Source of the DNA: JADCRZ01 sp031399065
GTDB lineage: Bacteria > Bacteroidota > Bacteroidia > Chitinophagales > Chitinophagaceae
Assembly (NCBI GenBank): GCA_031399065.1
Contig: JANNOM010000002.1
Coordinates: 7,234-71,233 of the forward strand
Direction: 5' to 3'
Length of the DNA stretch: 64,000 bases
Shown: positions 27,128 through 36,661 of the stretch, piece after piece
Layout: every line of letters starts with the position of its first letter
Numbering within the stretch: the stretch's first letter is position 1
Translations under genes and position numbers: made by a program
Notes under the pieces: model-generated
Database searches by the model: none
Told to the model about the DNA's origin: nothing
The model's input: only the letters and a program-made list of their open reading frames with translations

Positions 27128-27943
27128 ATGCATAACCGGATATATATATCGCTCAGCCTGGTAATCATCCTGCTTGGCTCATGCGAACAGGTAATCGATG
27201 TCGATCTTAACGACGTGGAAAAAAAGTACGTGATAGAAGCCGTACTGAGCGATCAGGCCAATTCCTGCAAAGTGCTGATTTCTCAATCGAAGAATTTTGA
27301 CGAGGACAATAATTTCATCGGCATTACCGGTGCGCAGGTTACCATTGCAGATGGTAACGGCCCCGAGCAAACACTCACCGCCTCTGCGCCCGGCGTTTAC
27401 GAAAACAGCGGCATCACCGGCGTGGTAGGGCATACGTACCGGTTGAAGGTAACGGTTAGCGGACAGGTATTCACTGCCTCTTCTACCATACCCTCCAAAG
27501 TATTATTCGACACCCTGTACATAAGTGATGAGCTCATTTTTGACGAAGTCATTAAACTGTCGACGCTGGAATACCAGGACCCGCCGGGAAGGGGCAACAA
27601 CTACCGTTTTATACAATATATCAATGGCGAAAAAGACAAGACCATCTTTATCCGCGACGACGACCTGAATGACGGGAAGCGCATCGACGCCAAGCTTTTT
27701 GCCCGCAATGACGACGATGACGATGATGAAAGCGGCAGTAAAATAAAAAAAGGAGACCTGGTAAAAGTGGAAATGCTCTGCGTCGATGAACCGATCAACA
27801 AATACTGGTACAGCCTGGATCAGAGCGCACTGGGAACTAACGAAAGTGCTTCCCCTGCTAACCCCGTTACCAATATAAAAGGTGGGGCGCTCGGTTATTT
27901 CAGCGCGCATACCTACCAGGCACAGATCATTACGGCTCCATAG
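27128..27943 (+). CDS. DUF4249 lipoprotein, partner of the TonB receptor
   Basis: A 271-residue protein with a lipobox LGSC at about 16-19, then CEQVIDVDLND, the usual start of DUF4249 proteins. These sit next to TonB receptors in Bacteroidota and probably play a surface role similar to SusD, though this is not proven. A run of six aspartates (about residues 196-201) from a GAC/GAT repeat is a local oddity. The 3' end overlaps the convergent gene by 14 bases. Confidence 0.85.
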   Translation: MHNRIYISLSLVIILLGSCEQVIDVDLNDVEKKYVIEAVLSDQANSCKVLISQSKNFDEDNNFIGITGAQVTIADGNGPEQTLTASAPGVYENSGITGVVGHTYRLKVTVSGQVFTASSTIPSKVLFDTLYISDELIFDEVIKLSTLEYQDPPGRGNNYRFIQYINGEKDKTIFIRDDDLNDGKRIDAKLFARNDDDDDDESGSKIKKGDLVKVEMLCVDEPINKYWYSLDQSALGTNESASPANPVTNIKGGALGYFSAHTYQAQIITAP

Positions 27944-29264
27944 CATCGCGGGGTTTGTACAGAACCCGGTCGTAGCGGCTCGTCCAGCTTCCGCCGGGAG
28001 CGTACTTCATTCCGTCTCCCCAGGTAGGAGATCTTAAAAAATAGCTTCTTCGGTACCATGATTTATAAGGCCAGCCGCTTCCCCACACCACCGAGCTATC
28101 CTGTATATACCAGTTGGCATAGCCTGAAGTACAGGCAGTGGTTACATATTCTTCGGTGGTGTCGGTAATGTATACAAACCGTGCATGGTATATCCGGTGC
28201 TCTGGGGGCACTTTATCAATATCGGGCGGCCGCTCCGTGCTTACTTCCCAGGCACCGCCGATGGCCTCTTTGCTTACGAACCACACGCCGTTTTGTAAAG
28301 CGTAATATTTGTCTTTGACATTTACTACCGGTATATTGCTATTCTCCGACACAAACAGGCCTGTATTGGAAAAGGACGAGAACTCCGCTCCTCCGTCGTA
28401 TAGTACCACAGGTTGTGCCGTACGGCGGTTTACCCGGCTTACCCTGGGCGTACTTGCTTCTGCTATGGCCTTGCGGGCAGAATCGGTGCCTGCTACGTGA
28501 AAAAGCACGCCGGCCCTGGCCGATCCTGCCGGGATCTTGCTGAAATCTGCCGGTAGTTTATCTGCCGGATTAAAAGTCCATGGCCCCTCCAGCGAGCCGG
28601 CACGGTACCATCTGCCTGAAAGCAATACATAGTAAAGCAGGCTTGCACTATCCTTAAAGATATCGTTTGTACTGTTGGCAGCATATTGCAATGACGTGCC
28701 CGGTATCGAACTGTAAAGGGGCTTGCCGCGGGTCTGTATTAGTTCGGCCGGTTGCATGGTAACGATCACCTGCGGACGTAGGGTTGGTTTTGCGGACTGC
28801 ATACCAGCCAGGGGTTTTGTTTTTGGCGGCATTTTCATTTTCAGGGCAGTTCTTTGCCTACGCTTCACCAGGCTATCGATCAGTTTAATTACTTCCGGCT
28901 GCATTTTGAGCACACTGTAATTGTAAGTGGCCGAGTCGGATACATACCAGTATTTATCCCAGTACAGGTAATACCTGTTATCATGATGGTTTTTAATAAT
29001 GAGATGCGGCGTGTTGAGCACGCGGTACATGCGTAATTCTTCATCAACGGTCATAATAGGATCACCATCGATAAATAAAAGAACGGAAGGTTTGTCGCGG
29101 TAATAGATGGGAGGTGGATCGTTGTTAAGGGCCTCATTCGTTTGTTGTACCGAACGGCCGGTGTCGTTTACGGGGGTATTTCGCGGCCATCCCCCCTGTG
29201 CGGATACCAGGGTAAAAAACATGCAGTATATACCTGCCAGGAAGCATGGTCTGCGATTGCTCAT
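27930..29264 (-). CDS. Secreted protein with repeated WY-containing modules, function unknown
   Basis: A 444-residue exported protein with a signal peptide ending near residue 22 (LVSAQ). The body repeats a short pattern ending in a tryptophan-tyrosine or tryptophan-phenylalanine pair followed by GPW or GAW: RWYRAGSLEGPW, YALQNGVWF...GGAWEV, and YWDKYWY. Between them is a segment LPADFSKIPAGS...VLFHVAGT. This resembles proteins labelled carbohydrate-binding V/XII, but I cannot assign a function. Aromatic repeats suggest binding to sugars or a surface. It overlaps the DUF4249 gene by 14 bases at the 3' ends. Confidence 0.65.
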   Translation of the reverse strand: MSNRRPCFLAGIYCMFFTLVSAQGGWPRNTPVNDTGRSVQQTNEALNNDPPPIYYRDKPSVLLFIDGDPIMTVDEELRMYRVLNTPHLIIKNHHDNRYYLYWDKYWYVSDSATYNYSVLKMQPEVIKLIDSLVKRRQRTALKMKMPPKTKPLAGMQSAKPTLRPQVIVTMQPAELIQTRGKPLYSSIPGTSLQYAANSTNDIFKDSASLLYYVLLSGRWYRAGSLEGPWTFNPADKLPADFSKIPAGSARAGVLFHVAGTDSARKAIAEASTPRVSRVNRRTAQPVVLYDGGAEFSSFSNTGLFVSENSNIPVVNVKDKYYALQNGVWFVSKEAIGGAWEVSTERPPDIDKVPPEHRIYHARFVYITDTTEEYVTTACTSGYANWYIQDSSVVWGSGWPYKSWYRRSYFLRSPTWGDGMKYAPGGSWTSRYDRVLYKPRDAMEP

Positions 29265-29462
29265 GATATACTGTTGCAGTTTTTATTGGTTTTTACAATA
29301 TACGGTTTTCCCCGCATTTTGTAAAATGAATCCCGCCCGGCCGCACAGTTCCTATTTTTACCCCGATTATTATTACCTTAGTGTCGATTAAAAGAAACAT
29401 CCCTGAAAAACCTTCCGGAAAATAGAATACACGAACGGAAAATACCAGACGATCCGGCATCT

Positions 29463-29876
29463 GTGTACAGGTTGTATGGTCATGTTGTATACGGTTTTGC
29501 CAAAGAATTTACTTCCGATGAACACACGGCGGGAAGCATTTTAAAGAATACCATTGATTGTTTAACAGCGGGAAAGCAGGGGTTTGACCCATCGAATATG
29601 AGTTTTTTAACGTATATACGTACAATAGTGAGGCAAAAATCAATTGAATCAGTAAAGACTCCTCTCTACGCAACCCTTAATTCTTCCGCCAGACCGGAAT
29701 CAAGATTTTTACAAGTAGCTGCATCGCTCTCGCCGCTTCACAGGCGCCTTTTTAATGAAAGGTATTATGAAGGTAAAACGGAGGCTTTGATAGCGGCGGA
29801 TTTGGGACTACCGATTGAGGATGTTGGGGTTAAGATAAAAGAAATCGTTAAAAAAATAGGAACTGATTTAAAATAA
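29463..29876 (+). CDS. Degenerate ECF-type sigma factor-like protein
   Basis: A 137-residue protein whose N-terminus (YRLYGHVVYGFAKEFTSDEHTAG) resembles sigma region 2 and whose C-terminal third (SPLHRRLFNERYYEGKT..IAADLGLP) resembles region 4 with its helix-turn-helix. It is shorter than usual (about 170-190) and region 2 is poorly conserved. The reading frame is open upstream to 29382 and would add LPENRIHERKIPDDPAS, typical of sigma N-termini, but the only extra start available is CTG 29403. GTG 29463 is the annotated choice. The next gene, an anti-sigma-like protein, overlaps by one base. Confidence 0.6.
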   Translation: MYRLYGHVVYGFAKEFTSDEHTAGSILKNTIDCLTAGKQGFDPSNMSFLTYIRTIVRQKSIESVKTPLYATLNSSARPESRFLQVAASLSPLHRRLFNERYYEGKTEALIAADLGLPIEDVGVKIKEIVKKIGTDLK

Positions 29877-30379
29877 TGAATGTAGAGGAATATATATCTA
29901 GTGGAATAGTGGAAAGCTACGTGCTAGGCATAACCGATGAAAAGGAACGGCTGGAATTCGAGCGCTTGTTACCACGCTACCCACAGTTGCAGTCGGCCAT
30001 GCAGTTGTTCGAGGTAAAACTTGAACGGGAAATGCTTGCCAATGCGGTTCCGCCCCCTGCGTATGTGTGGGGTGCCATCGAGAATAGGGTAAGGAAAGAG
30101 CAGACGGCGGGTGATGGAAATTATGCGAATGGAAAATATAAGCAATACAGGGAAACGGTAATTCCGATCGTGTCAGAATCCACCAGCCAGATAAGGGTAC
30201 ATAAGAACTTCCGATACGCATTTATCGCCCTCGTAATCCTGTCAAAGGTTTTTTTATACGGCGCTATATATTATTATCTTGCATACAAGGATGAGCTTAA
30301 GCAAAGAGAAAGACTCGAACAGCAGATGCAGCAGGCGGCACCTTCGTCTAAACCTGTATCATCTTTACCGACGTACTAA
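29876..30379 (+). CDS. Anti-sigma factor-like membrane protein
   Basis: A 167-residue protein. The N-terminal region EYISSGIVESYVLGITDEKE (about 4-23) is the anti-sigma cytoplasmic domain seen in RskA-like proteins. A PPPAYVWGAIENRV motif follows at about 58-71, and one transmembrane helix lies at about 113-132 (AFIALVILSKVFLYGAIYYYL), with a short coiled, glutamine-rich tail. It is translationally coupled to the sigma-like gene (TAATG) and probably sequesters it. Confidence 0.7.
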   Translation: MNVEEYISSGIVESYVLGITDEKERLEFERLLPRYPQLQSAMQLFEVKLEREMLANAVPPPAYVWGAIENRVRKEQTAGDGNYANGKYKQYRETVIPIVSESTSQIRVHKNFRYAFIALVILSKVFLYGAIYYYLAYKDELKQRERLEQQMQQAAPSSKPVSSLPTY

Positions 30380-30579
30380 CTGGTAGTATTTCTTAATACA
30401 TCAACCGTTTCACTGATCTCGAATTCCTGGTGCCAGCTGGATCCGCTGCCAAGGGAAAGCTGGTATTCCAGAAAGTTAGTGCGTACGCAAATGGCAGTCA
30501 CCAATCGCTGCCGCTGGTCGTTGTCCGTTATCAGGTAAACAAACTGACCCAGGTTAAAATTGTTTTGTATTATCATCAT
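30376..30579 (-). CDS. Small conserved-looking protein, function unknown
   Basis: A 67-residue protein that converges on the anti-sigma gene with a four-base overlap. The sequence has regular beta-strand character (FVYLITDNDQRQRLVTAICV, then EYQLSLGSGSSWHQEFEI). It resembles small proteins found in Bacteroidota genomes and prophages that share the pattern YxLSxGxxxxWHxxxEIS. No transmembrane segment or signal peptide. I take it to be real because of that resemblance, but cannot give a role. Confidence 0.55.
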   Translation of the reverse strand: MMIIQNNFNLGQFVYLITDNDQRQRLVTAICVRTNFLEYQLSLGSGSSWHQEFEISETVDVLRNTTS

Positions 30580-30666
30580 AGTAGGGGGTAATTAAACACT
30601 TAACGCAAAAAGGGATTACAAAATTGTTAATCTTTACCTTACTTTTACAGCCGCTAATTACAGCCT

Positions 30667-31650
30667 ATGCCCGAAAATAAGAACAGACAATTCCTGGATT
30701 TTGAGCGGCCTATCAAGGAGCTGTTCGATGAAATAGAGAAGCTGAAGCAGATTGCGGAGAAAACTAAACTGGACAATACTTCTTACATTCATCAACTGGA
30801 GGACCAGGTGGTAGATAAGCGTCGGGAGATTACCAGTAAGCTTACCAGTTGGCAGAAAGTACAGTTGAGCCGGCACCCCGACAGACCCTATACCCTTAAG
30901 TATATTCAGAATATGACCACTAATTTCGTGGAACTGCATGGAGACCGGAACGTAAAAGACGATAAGGCCATGGTGGGAGGTTTCGCCCAACTGGATGGAG
31001 AAACGGTGATGATCATCGGCCAGCAAAAAGGGATCAATACCAAAATGCGTCAGCTTCGCAACTTCGGGATGGCCAATCCCGAAGGATACCGTAAGGCCCT
31101 ACGCCTGATGAAGCTGGCTGAAAAATTCAACAAGCCCATCATTACCCTGATAGATACGCCCGGCGCCTACCCGGGCCTGGAAGCGGAAGAAAGAGGACAG
31201 GGAGAAGCCATTGCCCGGAATATATATGAAATGATACGGCTGAAAGTACCGGTAATTTGCGTAATAATAGGGGAAGGTGCCAGCGGCGGTGCGCTGGGCA
31301 TAGGGGTTGGCGACAAGGTCCTGATGCTTCAGAACACCTGGTACACTGTTATTTCCCCCGAAAGCTGCAGTTCTATTTTATGGCGCAGTTGGGATCAGAA
31401 AGAAAAAGCGGCCGAACAGCTTCGCCTTACCTCCGATAATATGCACAAGTTCGGACTGATAGATGCCATCGTTCCCGAGCCGGTAGGCGGTGCCCACTGG
31501 GATTATGCAGAAGCAGCCGCCCTGCTGAAACAATACCTGTTGCCCGCCCTGCAGGAACTGAAACAATTATCGGCAGAACAAAGGAAGCAGCAGCGAATAG
31601 AGAAATTCGGAAAAATGGGCTTCTGGGAAGAAACGACTATTCAGGAATAA
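30667..31650 (+). CDS. accA: Acetyl-CoA carboxylase carboxyltransferase, alpha subunit
   Basis: A 327-residue AccA, which with AccD transfers carboxyl from biotin to acetyl-CoA in the first step of fatty-acid synthesis. The N-terminal coiled part (FDEIEKLKQIAEK) is standard. The crotonase-fold core contains DTPGAYPGLEAEERGQGEAI near 158-177 and GEGASGGALGIGVGD near 199-213. Length matches the family. dapA starts 20 bases downstream. Confidence 0.96.
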   Translation: MPENKNRQFLDFERPIKELFDEIEKLKQIAEKTKLDNTSYIHQLEDQVVDKRREITSKLTSWQKVQLSRHPDRPYTLKYIQNMTTNFVELHGDRNVKDDKAMVGGFAQLDGETVMIIGQQKGINTKMRQLRNFGMANPEGYRKALRLMKLAEKFNKPIITLIDTPGAYPGLEAEERGQGEAIARNIYEMIRLKVPVICVIIGEGASGGALGIGVGDKVLMLQNTWYTVISPESCSSILWRSWDQKEKAAEQLRLTSDNMHKFGLIDAIVPEPVGGAHWDYAEAAALLKQYLLPALQELKQLSAEQRKQQRIEKFGKMGFWEETTIQE

Positions 31651-31670
31651 TTCAATAATATAACAGCTAC

Positions 31671-32555
31671 ATGTTACGCGACAAATTAAGAGGAACAGGC
31701 GTGGCCCTTATAACACCTTTCACGGCTGACCACAAAATAGATTTTGATGCCCTCGGAAAAGTGATTGAATACACCGTTCGGGACGGCGTCAATTACGTGG
31801 TGACGCTCGGCACAACCGGTGAAGCACCCACCCTGGACAAGGAAGAGAAAATGGATATTATCCGGTTTACCTACGAAAAAGTGGACGGGGCCGTACCCGT
31901 GGTGGTAGGGATCGGGGGAAACGATACCCGGGAGCTGCTGAACGACCTGGAACACTTCCCGCTCGATAAAGCGATCGCTATTCTCAGTGCCAGTCCGTAT
32001 TACAGCAAACCCTCACAGGAAGGGCTTTACCAGCACTACAAAGCACTCGCTTCCGCTACCAATAAGCCGGTTATACTCTATAACGTACCCGGCCGCACCG
32101 GACGCAACCTGAACGCAGAAACCACGATACGACTGGCTTCGGATATAGATAACATTGCCGGTATTAAAGAATCGGCGGGCGATATGGCCCAGGCCATGCA
32201 GATCCTGCGGGATAAACCGTCCGACTTCCTGGTAGTGAGCGGGGACGATGCGCTGGCACTTCCCCAGATCGCCTGTGGCATGGACGGTGTCATCAGTGTC
32301 GCCGCCAATGCGCTGCCTAAAGCATTTTCCGAAATGGTACGTCACTGCCTTCTGGGAGAGTTTAAGCTCGCCAAAGGACTGAATGATCAACTGATCGGAG
32401 CATACGAACTGATGTTCGCTGAAAATAATCCTGCCGGGGTAAAAGCCGCATTGACGATTATGGGTCTTATTGAAAATCACCTGCGCCTTCCGCTGGTGCC
32501 CTTAAGCAGTGAGATGCATAAAAAAATGGAGCAATACCTGGCTTCCAGGAATTGA
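31671..32555 (+). CDS. dapA: 4-Hydroxy-tetrahydrodipicolinate synthase
   Basis: A 294-residue TIM-barrel aldolase that condenses pyruvate with aspartate semialdehyde for lysine and diaminopimelate synthesis. The Schiff-base lysine is K166 in GIKES, the proton-relay residues are T48-T49 and Y137, and R142 lies in the NVPGRTG motif. It is probably cotranscribed with accA. The stop codon directly abuts the 3' end of the convergent rnz gene. Confidence 0.96.
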   Translation: MLRDKLRGTGVALITPFTADHKIDFDALGKVIEYTVRDGVNYVVTLGTTGEAPTLDKEEKMDIIRFTYEKVDGAVPVVVGIGGNDTRELLNDLEHFPLDKAIAILSASPYYSKPSQEGLYQHYKALASATNKPVILYNVPGRTGRNLNAETTIRLASDIDNIAGIKESAGDMAQAMQILRDKPSDFLVVSGDDALALPQIACGMDGVISVAANALPKAFSEMVRHCLLGEFKLAKGLNDQLIGAYELMFAENNPAGVKAALTIMGLIENHLRLPLVPLSSEMHKKMEQYLASRN

Positions 32556-33455
32556 TCAGGCCTTATAAGTTACACCTTCCAGTGCCAGTTCGCTGTTGAT
32601 AAATATTTCCCTTGCTTCCTGCTCGAACTGCGTGAGTGATTCGTATTTGGAGCTGAAATGCCCCAGGATCAGCTTCTTAACACCTGCATCCCTGGCAGTA
32701 GACGCAGCCTGCACCGTGGTCGAATGAAACCGCTTGGCGGCACGGTCATCCAGGTCTTTCAGATAAGTAGATTCGTGGTAAAGCAGGTCCACTCCTTTTA
32801 CCCGTTCCGCAATCGATTCGTGATACATGGTGTCGGCAGAATAAGCATAAGATTTGCCGGGCGGATTATCGAAGGTAACCATTGCATTGAGTACCTGCTT
32901 TCCGTCGGGAAACAGGTAATCCTTTCCCTGCCTTAGTTCATCGTAGAAAGAAATGGGTATATGCATCTCCAGCGCTTTTTCTGCATTGATCTTCCTGGGC
33001 GATTTTACTTCCCGGAAAATAAAACCCCAGCAATCGATGCGGTGAAATACTTTAAAGCAACGCACTTCGAAACGGTTATTGCTCACCAGCAAACCATCTT
33101 CCAGCGGATGAAAATGGATGGGAAAAGGAAGTACGGTATCCGCTACCTTCAGTTGCATGTCTATAATAGCTTGCAAAGGCCGCGGGGCGTAAAGGTAAAG
33201 ATCCTGTTCTCTCCCCAGCAATCCCATACTCGTAAGCAGCCCTATCAGCCCGAAATAGTGGTCGCCATGCAGGTGCGAAATAAAAATATGGTTAATGCGG
33301 CTGCGGCGTATCCTGTAACGCGCTATCTGCATCTGGGTGCCCTCGCCGCAGTCGATCAGGAACAACTGGTCGTTCAGCGTAACTACCTGTGAAGTAGGGT
33401 GCCGGTCGAAAGCGGGAATGGCGGAGTTGTTTCCAAGTATCGTGACTGCGAGCAT
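32556..33455 (-). CDS. rnz: Ribonuclease Z
   Basis: A 299-residue metallo-beta-lactamase-fold nuclease that trims the 3' end of tRNA precursors. The zinc motif SHLHGDH is at 60-66 (H61, H63, D65, H66). Other ligands are expected in YSADT (about 210) and GHFSSKY (about 270-276). Length fits the short (bacterial) form. There is a 28-base-per-side quiet junction with no hairpin between it and dapA, so transcripts probably read through convergently. Confidence 0.95.
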   Translation of the reverse strand: MLAVTILGNNSAIPAFDRHPTSQVVTLNDQLFLIDCGEGTQMQIARYRIRRSRINHIFISHLHGDHYFGLIGLLTSMGLLGREQDLYLYAPRPLQAIIDMQLKVADTVLPFPIHFHPLEDGLLVSNNRFEVRCFKVFHRIDCWGFIFREVKSPRKINAEKALEMHIPISFYDELRQGKDYLFPDGKQVLNAMVTFDNPPGKSYAYSADTMYHESIAERVKGVDLLYHESTYLKDLDDRAAKRFHSTTVQAASTARDAGVKKLILGHFSSKYESLTQFEQEAREIFINSELALEGVTYKA

Positions 33456-33541
33456 TCAGGATCAAATGTTAAATAGTAAGTAATGTAAAAAGATACGCCG
33501 GGCAAATTAAGCTAAAAACAACAACTTTTGTTAATCACTGG

Positions 33542-33913
33542 TCACTCTTCCTCCAGTTCCCGCTCTATCTCTTCCATTTGAACGATATCTATGGCTTCAC
33601 TCTGGGTAGGTGCCGTGTTTAATAATTCTTCAAGATTCGCAGCCGACAGTTGTGCTTTTACTTCTGGTTGTAAACAGCAGTTAACGAAGGAAGCTTTTTG
33701 AGTATAAAATTGTTCCTGGACAGATATAATGGATCGCATTACAGCAGATTCCGCAGATGCCACTTCCTGCCAGTTGAGTACAATGTTTTTTATGCGCTGT
33801 TTCAGGACAGAATACAACTTATTTATTATTTCTTCTGTCATATTAGCAGAAAGCATGCGCTCCCGGATGGTTATGACATGGAATCGTTCACTGGTATCAA
33901 TTTTGACCTGCAT
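33542..33913 (-). CDS. STAS-domain (anti-anti-sigma-like) protein
   Basis: A 123-residue protein of STAS-like build: strand ERFHVITIRERMLSANMTEEI, then IKNIVLNWQEVASAESAVMRSI in the position of the phosphorylatable segment, then a last helix. In SpoIIAA-type proteins a serine follows the aspartate of this strand; here the region reads ASAESA, so phosphorylation is uncertain. An acidic tail EMEEIERELEEE-like region closes the protein. It lies 86 bases upstream of rnz on the same strand and may share its operon. Confidence 0.7.
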   Translation of the reverse strand: MQVKIDTSERFHVITIRERMLSANMTEEIINKLYSVLKQRIKNIVLNWQEVASAESAVMRSIISVQEQFYTQKASFVNCCLQPEVKAQLSAANLEELLNTAPTQSEAIDIVQMEEIERELEEE

Positions 33914-34075
33914 GTTATCTATGTTTAAGAATGTTTAAAGCTTTAAAGATCTTTTTTTACGTAAATACTTCTACACATAATGTAACGATATGTGTATAAG
34001 CGAGTTGCACACCTCAGGGCTACAACTAAAATCAAAAATATTCGTTATTATTGTATAACACACAATCTACTCAAG

Positions 34076-36610
34076 ATGGATAATAATTTTTCAGCCCAGG
34101 TTAAGGAAATTATATCATTTAGCAGGGAGGAAGCATTGAGATTGGGGAATGATTTCATAGGAACAGAACACCTGTTGCTGGGAATGATCCGTGAAGGAGA
34201 TAATACTGCTGTCCGCATTCTCAAGAGCTTTAATGTGGACCTGTACGAACTGCGCAAGGAAGTGGAGCTGGCGGTTAAAGATAAAACCGGTAAAAACATT
34301 CCCAATATCAACAGCCTTCCCCTTACCAAACAGGCGGAGAAAGTGATCCGTGTTACTGTTCTGGAAGCCAAGGCACTCAAGAGCCCCACCGTTGAAACGG
34401 AACACCTGATGCTTTCTATACTGAAGAATAAAGAAAACATTGCTACACAAATTCTAAATCAATTTGACGTGGACTACGATCTATTCAGAAACGAATTGGG
34501 CGTCGTAAAAAGCAACGATGTCCGCAGCGAATACGCTGATGAAAACGAGGACGATTTTGATGATGAGAAAAAATTCGCCCAGCAGAAATCAAAAGCGGCC
34601 GGAGCTACCAAAAGCAAGACACCGGTACTCGACAACTTCGGAAGAGATATTACACGCCTCGCGGAAACCGGAGCCCTCGACCCGATCGTAGGACGGGAAC
34701 AGGAAATCGAACGCGTTTCCCAGATATTATCGCGGCGTAAAAAGAATAATCCTATCCTTATAGGAGAACCGGGTGTGGGTAAAACGGCGATAGTGGAAGG
34801 ATTGGCACTGCGCATCATACAACGAAAGGTTTCCCGTGTACTGTTCGATAAACGAGTGATATCGCTCGACCTGGCAGCCCTCGTAGCAGGCACCAAGTAT
34901 CGCGGCCAGTTTGAAGAAAGGATGAAGGCGATTATGAACGAACTGGAAAAGAACAGGGATGTGATCCTTTTTATAGATGAAATCCATACCATCGTAGGTG
35001 CGGGTGGAGCAAGTGGTTCACTCGATGCCAGCAATATCTTTAAACCCGCCCTGGCAAGAGGCGAACTGCAATGTATCGGAGCGTCTACATTGGACGAATA
35101 CAGGATGTACATAGAAAAGGATGGAGCTTTGGATCGCAGATTCCAGAAAGTATTGGTAGAACCGCCAAGTGTGGATGAGACCATACAGATCCTTACCAAT
35201 ATACAAAGCAAATACGAAGACTATCATAACGTGTCTTATTCACCCGAAGCCATAGAAGCTTGCGTGAAGCTGAGCGACCGGTATATGACCGACCGCCTGC
35301 TGCCTGATAAAGCCATCGATGTGCTGGATGAAGTGGGAGCAAGGGTTCATTTAAAGAATATCAATGTACCTCAGGAAATCCTCGATCTGGAAAAGAAGAT
35401 CGAAGATGTGAAGAACGAAAAAAACAAAGTGGTGAAAAGTCAGAAGTTCGAGGAAGCCGCCTCTTTGCGTGATACCGAAAAAAGGCTGGCGGAAGAACTG
35501 GACAAGGCTAAAGCACATTGGGAAGAAGAAAGTAAGCATAAACGTTACCCTATTGATGACGACGCAATAGCAGAAGTGGTAAGCATGATGACCGGCATAC
35601 CTGTAAAACGGATGGTGCAGGCAGAAACGGAAAAGCTCCGCAAAATGAGCGACGACATGCGCGAAATGGTGATCGGTCAGGATGATGCCATATCCAAAGT
35701 GGTGAAAGCCATCCAGCGGAACAGGGTAGGTCTGAAAGATCCTAAAAAGCCGATCGGTACTTTTATCTTCCTGGGACCTACAGGAGTAGGTAAAACAGAG
35801 CTGGCCAGGGCACTGTCAAGGTATATGTTCGATTCGGAAGACTCGCTGATACGGATCGACATGAGTGAGTATATGGAAAAGTTTACCGTAAGCCGCCTGA
35901 TAGGTGCGCCTCCCGGGTATGTGGGATATGAAGAAGGCGGACAGCTTACTGAAAAAGTACGCCGCAAGCCTTACTCCGTTATATTACTGGATGAAATTGA
36001 AAAAGCGCACCCTGATATTTACAATATTTTGCTGCAAGTGCTGGATGACGGACAGTTAACCGACGGTTTGGGAAGAAAGGTAGATTTCAAAAATACCCTG
36101 ATCATAATGACTTCCAATATAGGCGTACGCCAGTTGAAAGACTTTGGTGAAGGTGTTGGTTTCGCCACCGCTTCCCGTATATTAAACGCGGAAGAAAACA
36201 ATAAAGCGGTGATCGAGAAAGCACTGAAGCGTACCTTCTCCCCGGAATTTCTTAACAGGATCGATGATGTGATCATCTTTAACACACTGGAAAAAGAACA
36301 TATATTCCGGATCATCGATATCCTGATGAAAGGGGTGGTAAAACGGTTGAATAGCCTCGGCTTTTCATTGGAACTCACCGAAGATGCGAAGAACTTTATC
36401 GCCGATAAGGGATATGACCAGCAGTTTGGTGCACGTCCGCTTCACCGGGCCATTCAGAAATACCTGGAAGATCCGTTAGCGGAAGAAATCCTGAATATGA
36501 CTATAAAAAATGGCGATGTGCTGGTAGCAGATCTGGATAAGGAAGCACAAAAGATCAAATTTACGCTGAAGGAGTCCTCTCCTAAAAAGTCAGAAAAATC
36601 GGAAGTATAA
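34076..36610 (+). CDS. clpC: ATP-dependent Clp protease ATPase subunit ClpC
   Basis: An 844-residue Hsp100 unfoldase. Start ATG 34076 gives the normal N-terminus (FSREEALRLGNDFIGTEHLLLG); the longer frame adds unlike sequence. Domains: Clp-N repeats about 1-145, AAA1 with Walker A GEPGVGKT at 230-237, a UVR motif (KFEEAASLRDTEK) near 455-470 that marks ClpC, and AAA2 with GPTGVGKT at 567-574. It feeds unfolded proteins to ClpP or acts as a disaggregase. It has a strong terminator. Confidence 0.95.
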   Translation: MDNNFSAQVKEIISFSREEALRLGNDFIGTEHLLLGMIREGDNTAVRILKSFNVDLYELRKEVELAVKDKTGKNIPNINSLPLTKQAEKVIRVTVLEAKALKSPTVETEHLMLSILKNKENIATQILNQFDVDYDLFRNELGVVKSNDVRSEYADENEDDFDDEKKFAQQKSKAAGATKSKTPVLDNFGRDITRLAETGALDPIVGREQEIERVSQILSRRKKNNPILIGEPGVGKTAIVEGLALRIIQRKVSRVLFDKRVISLDLAALVAGTKYRGQFEERMKAIMNELEKNRDVILFIDEIHTIVGAGGASGSLDASNIFKPALARGELQCIGASTLDEYRMYIEKDGALDRRFQKVLVEPPSVDETIQILTNIQSKYEDYHNVSYSPEAIEACVKLSDRYMTDRLLPDKAIDVLDEVGARVHLKNINVPQEILDLEKKIEDVKNEKNKVVKSQKFEEAASLRDTEKRLAEELDKAKAHWEEESKHKRYPIDDDAIAEVVSMMTGIPVKRMVQAETEKLRKMSDDMREMVIGQDDAISKVVKAIQRNRVGLKDPKKPIGTFIFLGPTGVGKTELARALSRYMFDSEDSLIRIDMSEYMEKFTVSRLIGAPPGYVGYEEGGQLTEKVRRKPYSVILLDEIEKAHPDIYNILLQVLDDGQLTDGLGRKVDFKNTLIIMTSNIGVRQLKDFGEGVGFATASRILNAEENNKAVIEKALKRTFSPEFLNRIDDVIIFNTLEKEHIFRIIDILMKGVVKRLNSLGFSLELTEDAKNFIADKGYDQQFGARPLHRAIQKYLEDPLAEEILNMTIKNGDVLVADLDKEAQKIKFTLKESSPKKSEKSEV

Positions 36611-36632
36611 ACTATTCATGATATATTACCGG

Positions 36633-36661
36633 AAGGTTGCGATAATATCGCAACCTTTTTT
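36633..36661 (+). terminator. Terminator of clpC
   Basis: AAGGTTGCGAT at 36633-36643 pairs perfectly with ATCGCAACCTT at 36647-36657 around AAT, followed by a T-run. The T-run merges with TATTTTG, the candidate -7 region of cmk. Confidence 0.9.

Noticed and set aside
27700..27745. GAC/GAT repeat as a CRISPR or tandem-repeat array
   Set aside because: It is a short in-frame aspartate codon run inside the DUF4249 gene, not a spaced repeat.
34474..35211. 245-residue minus-strand frame opposite clpC
   Set aside because: Serine- and arginine-rich antisense reading of conserved AAA+ sequence; no start context and no known motif.
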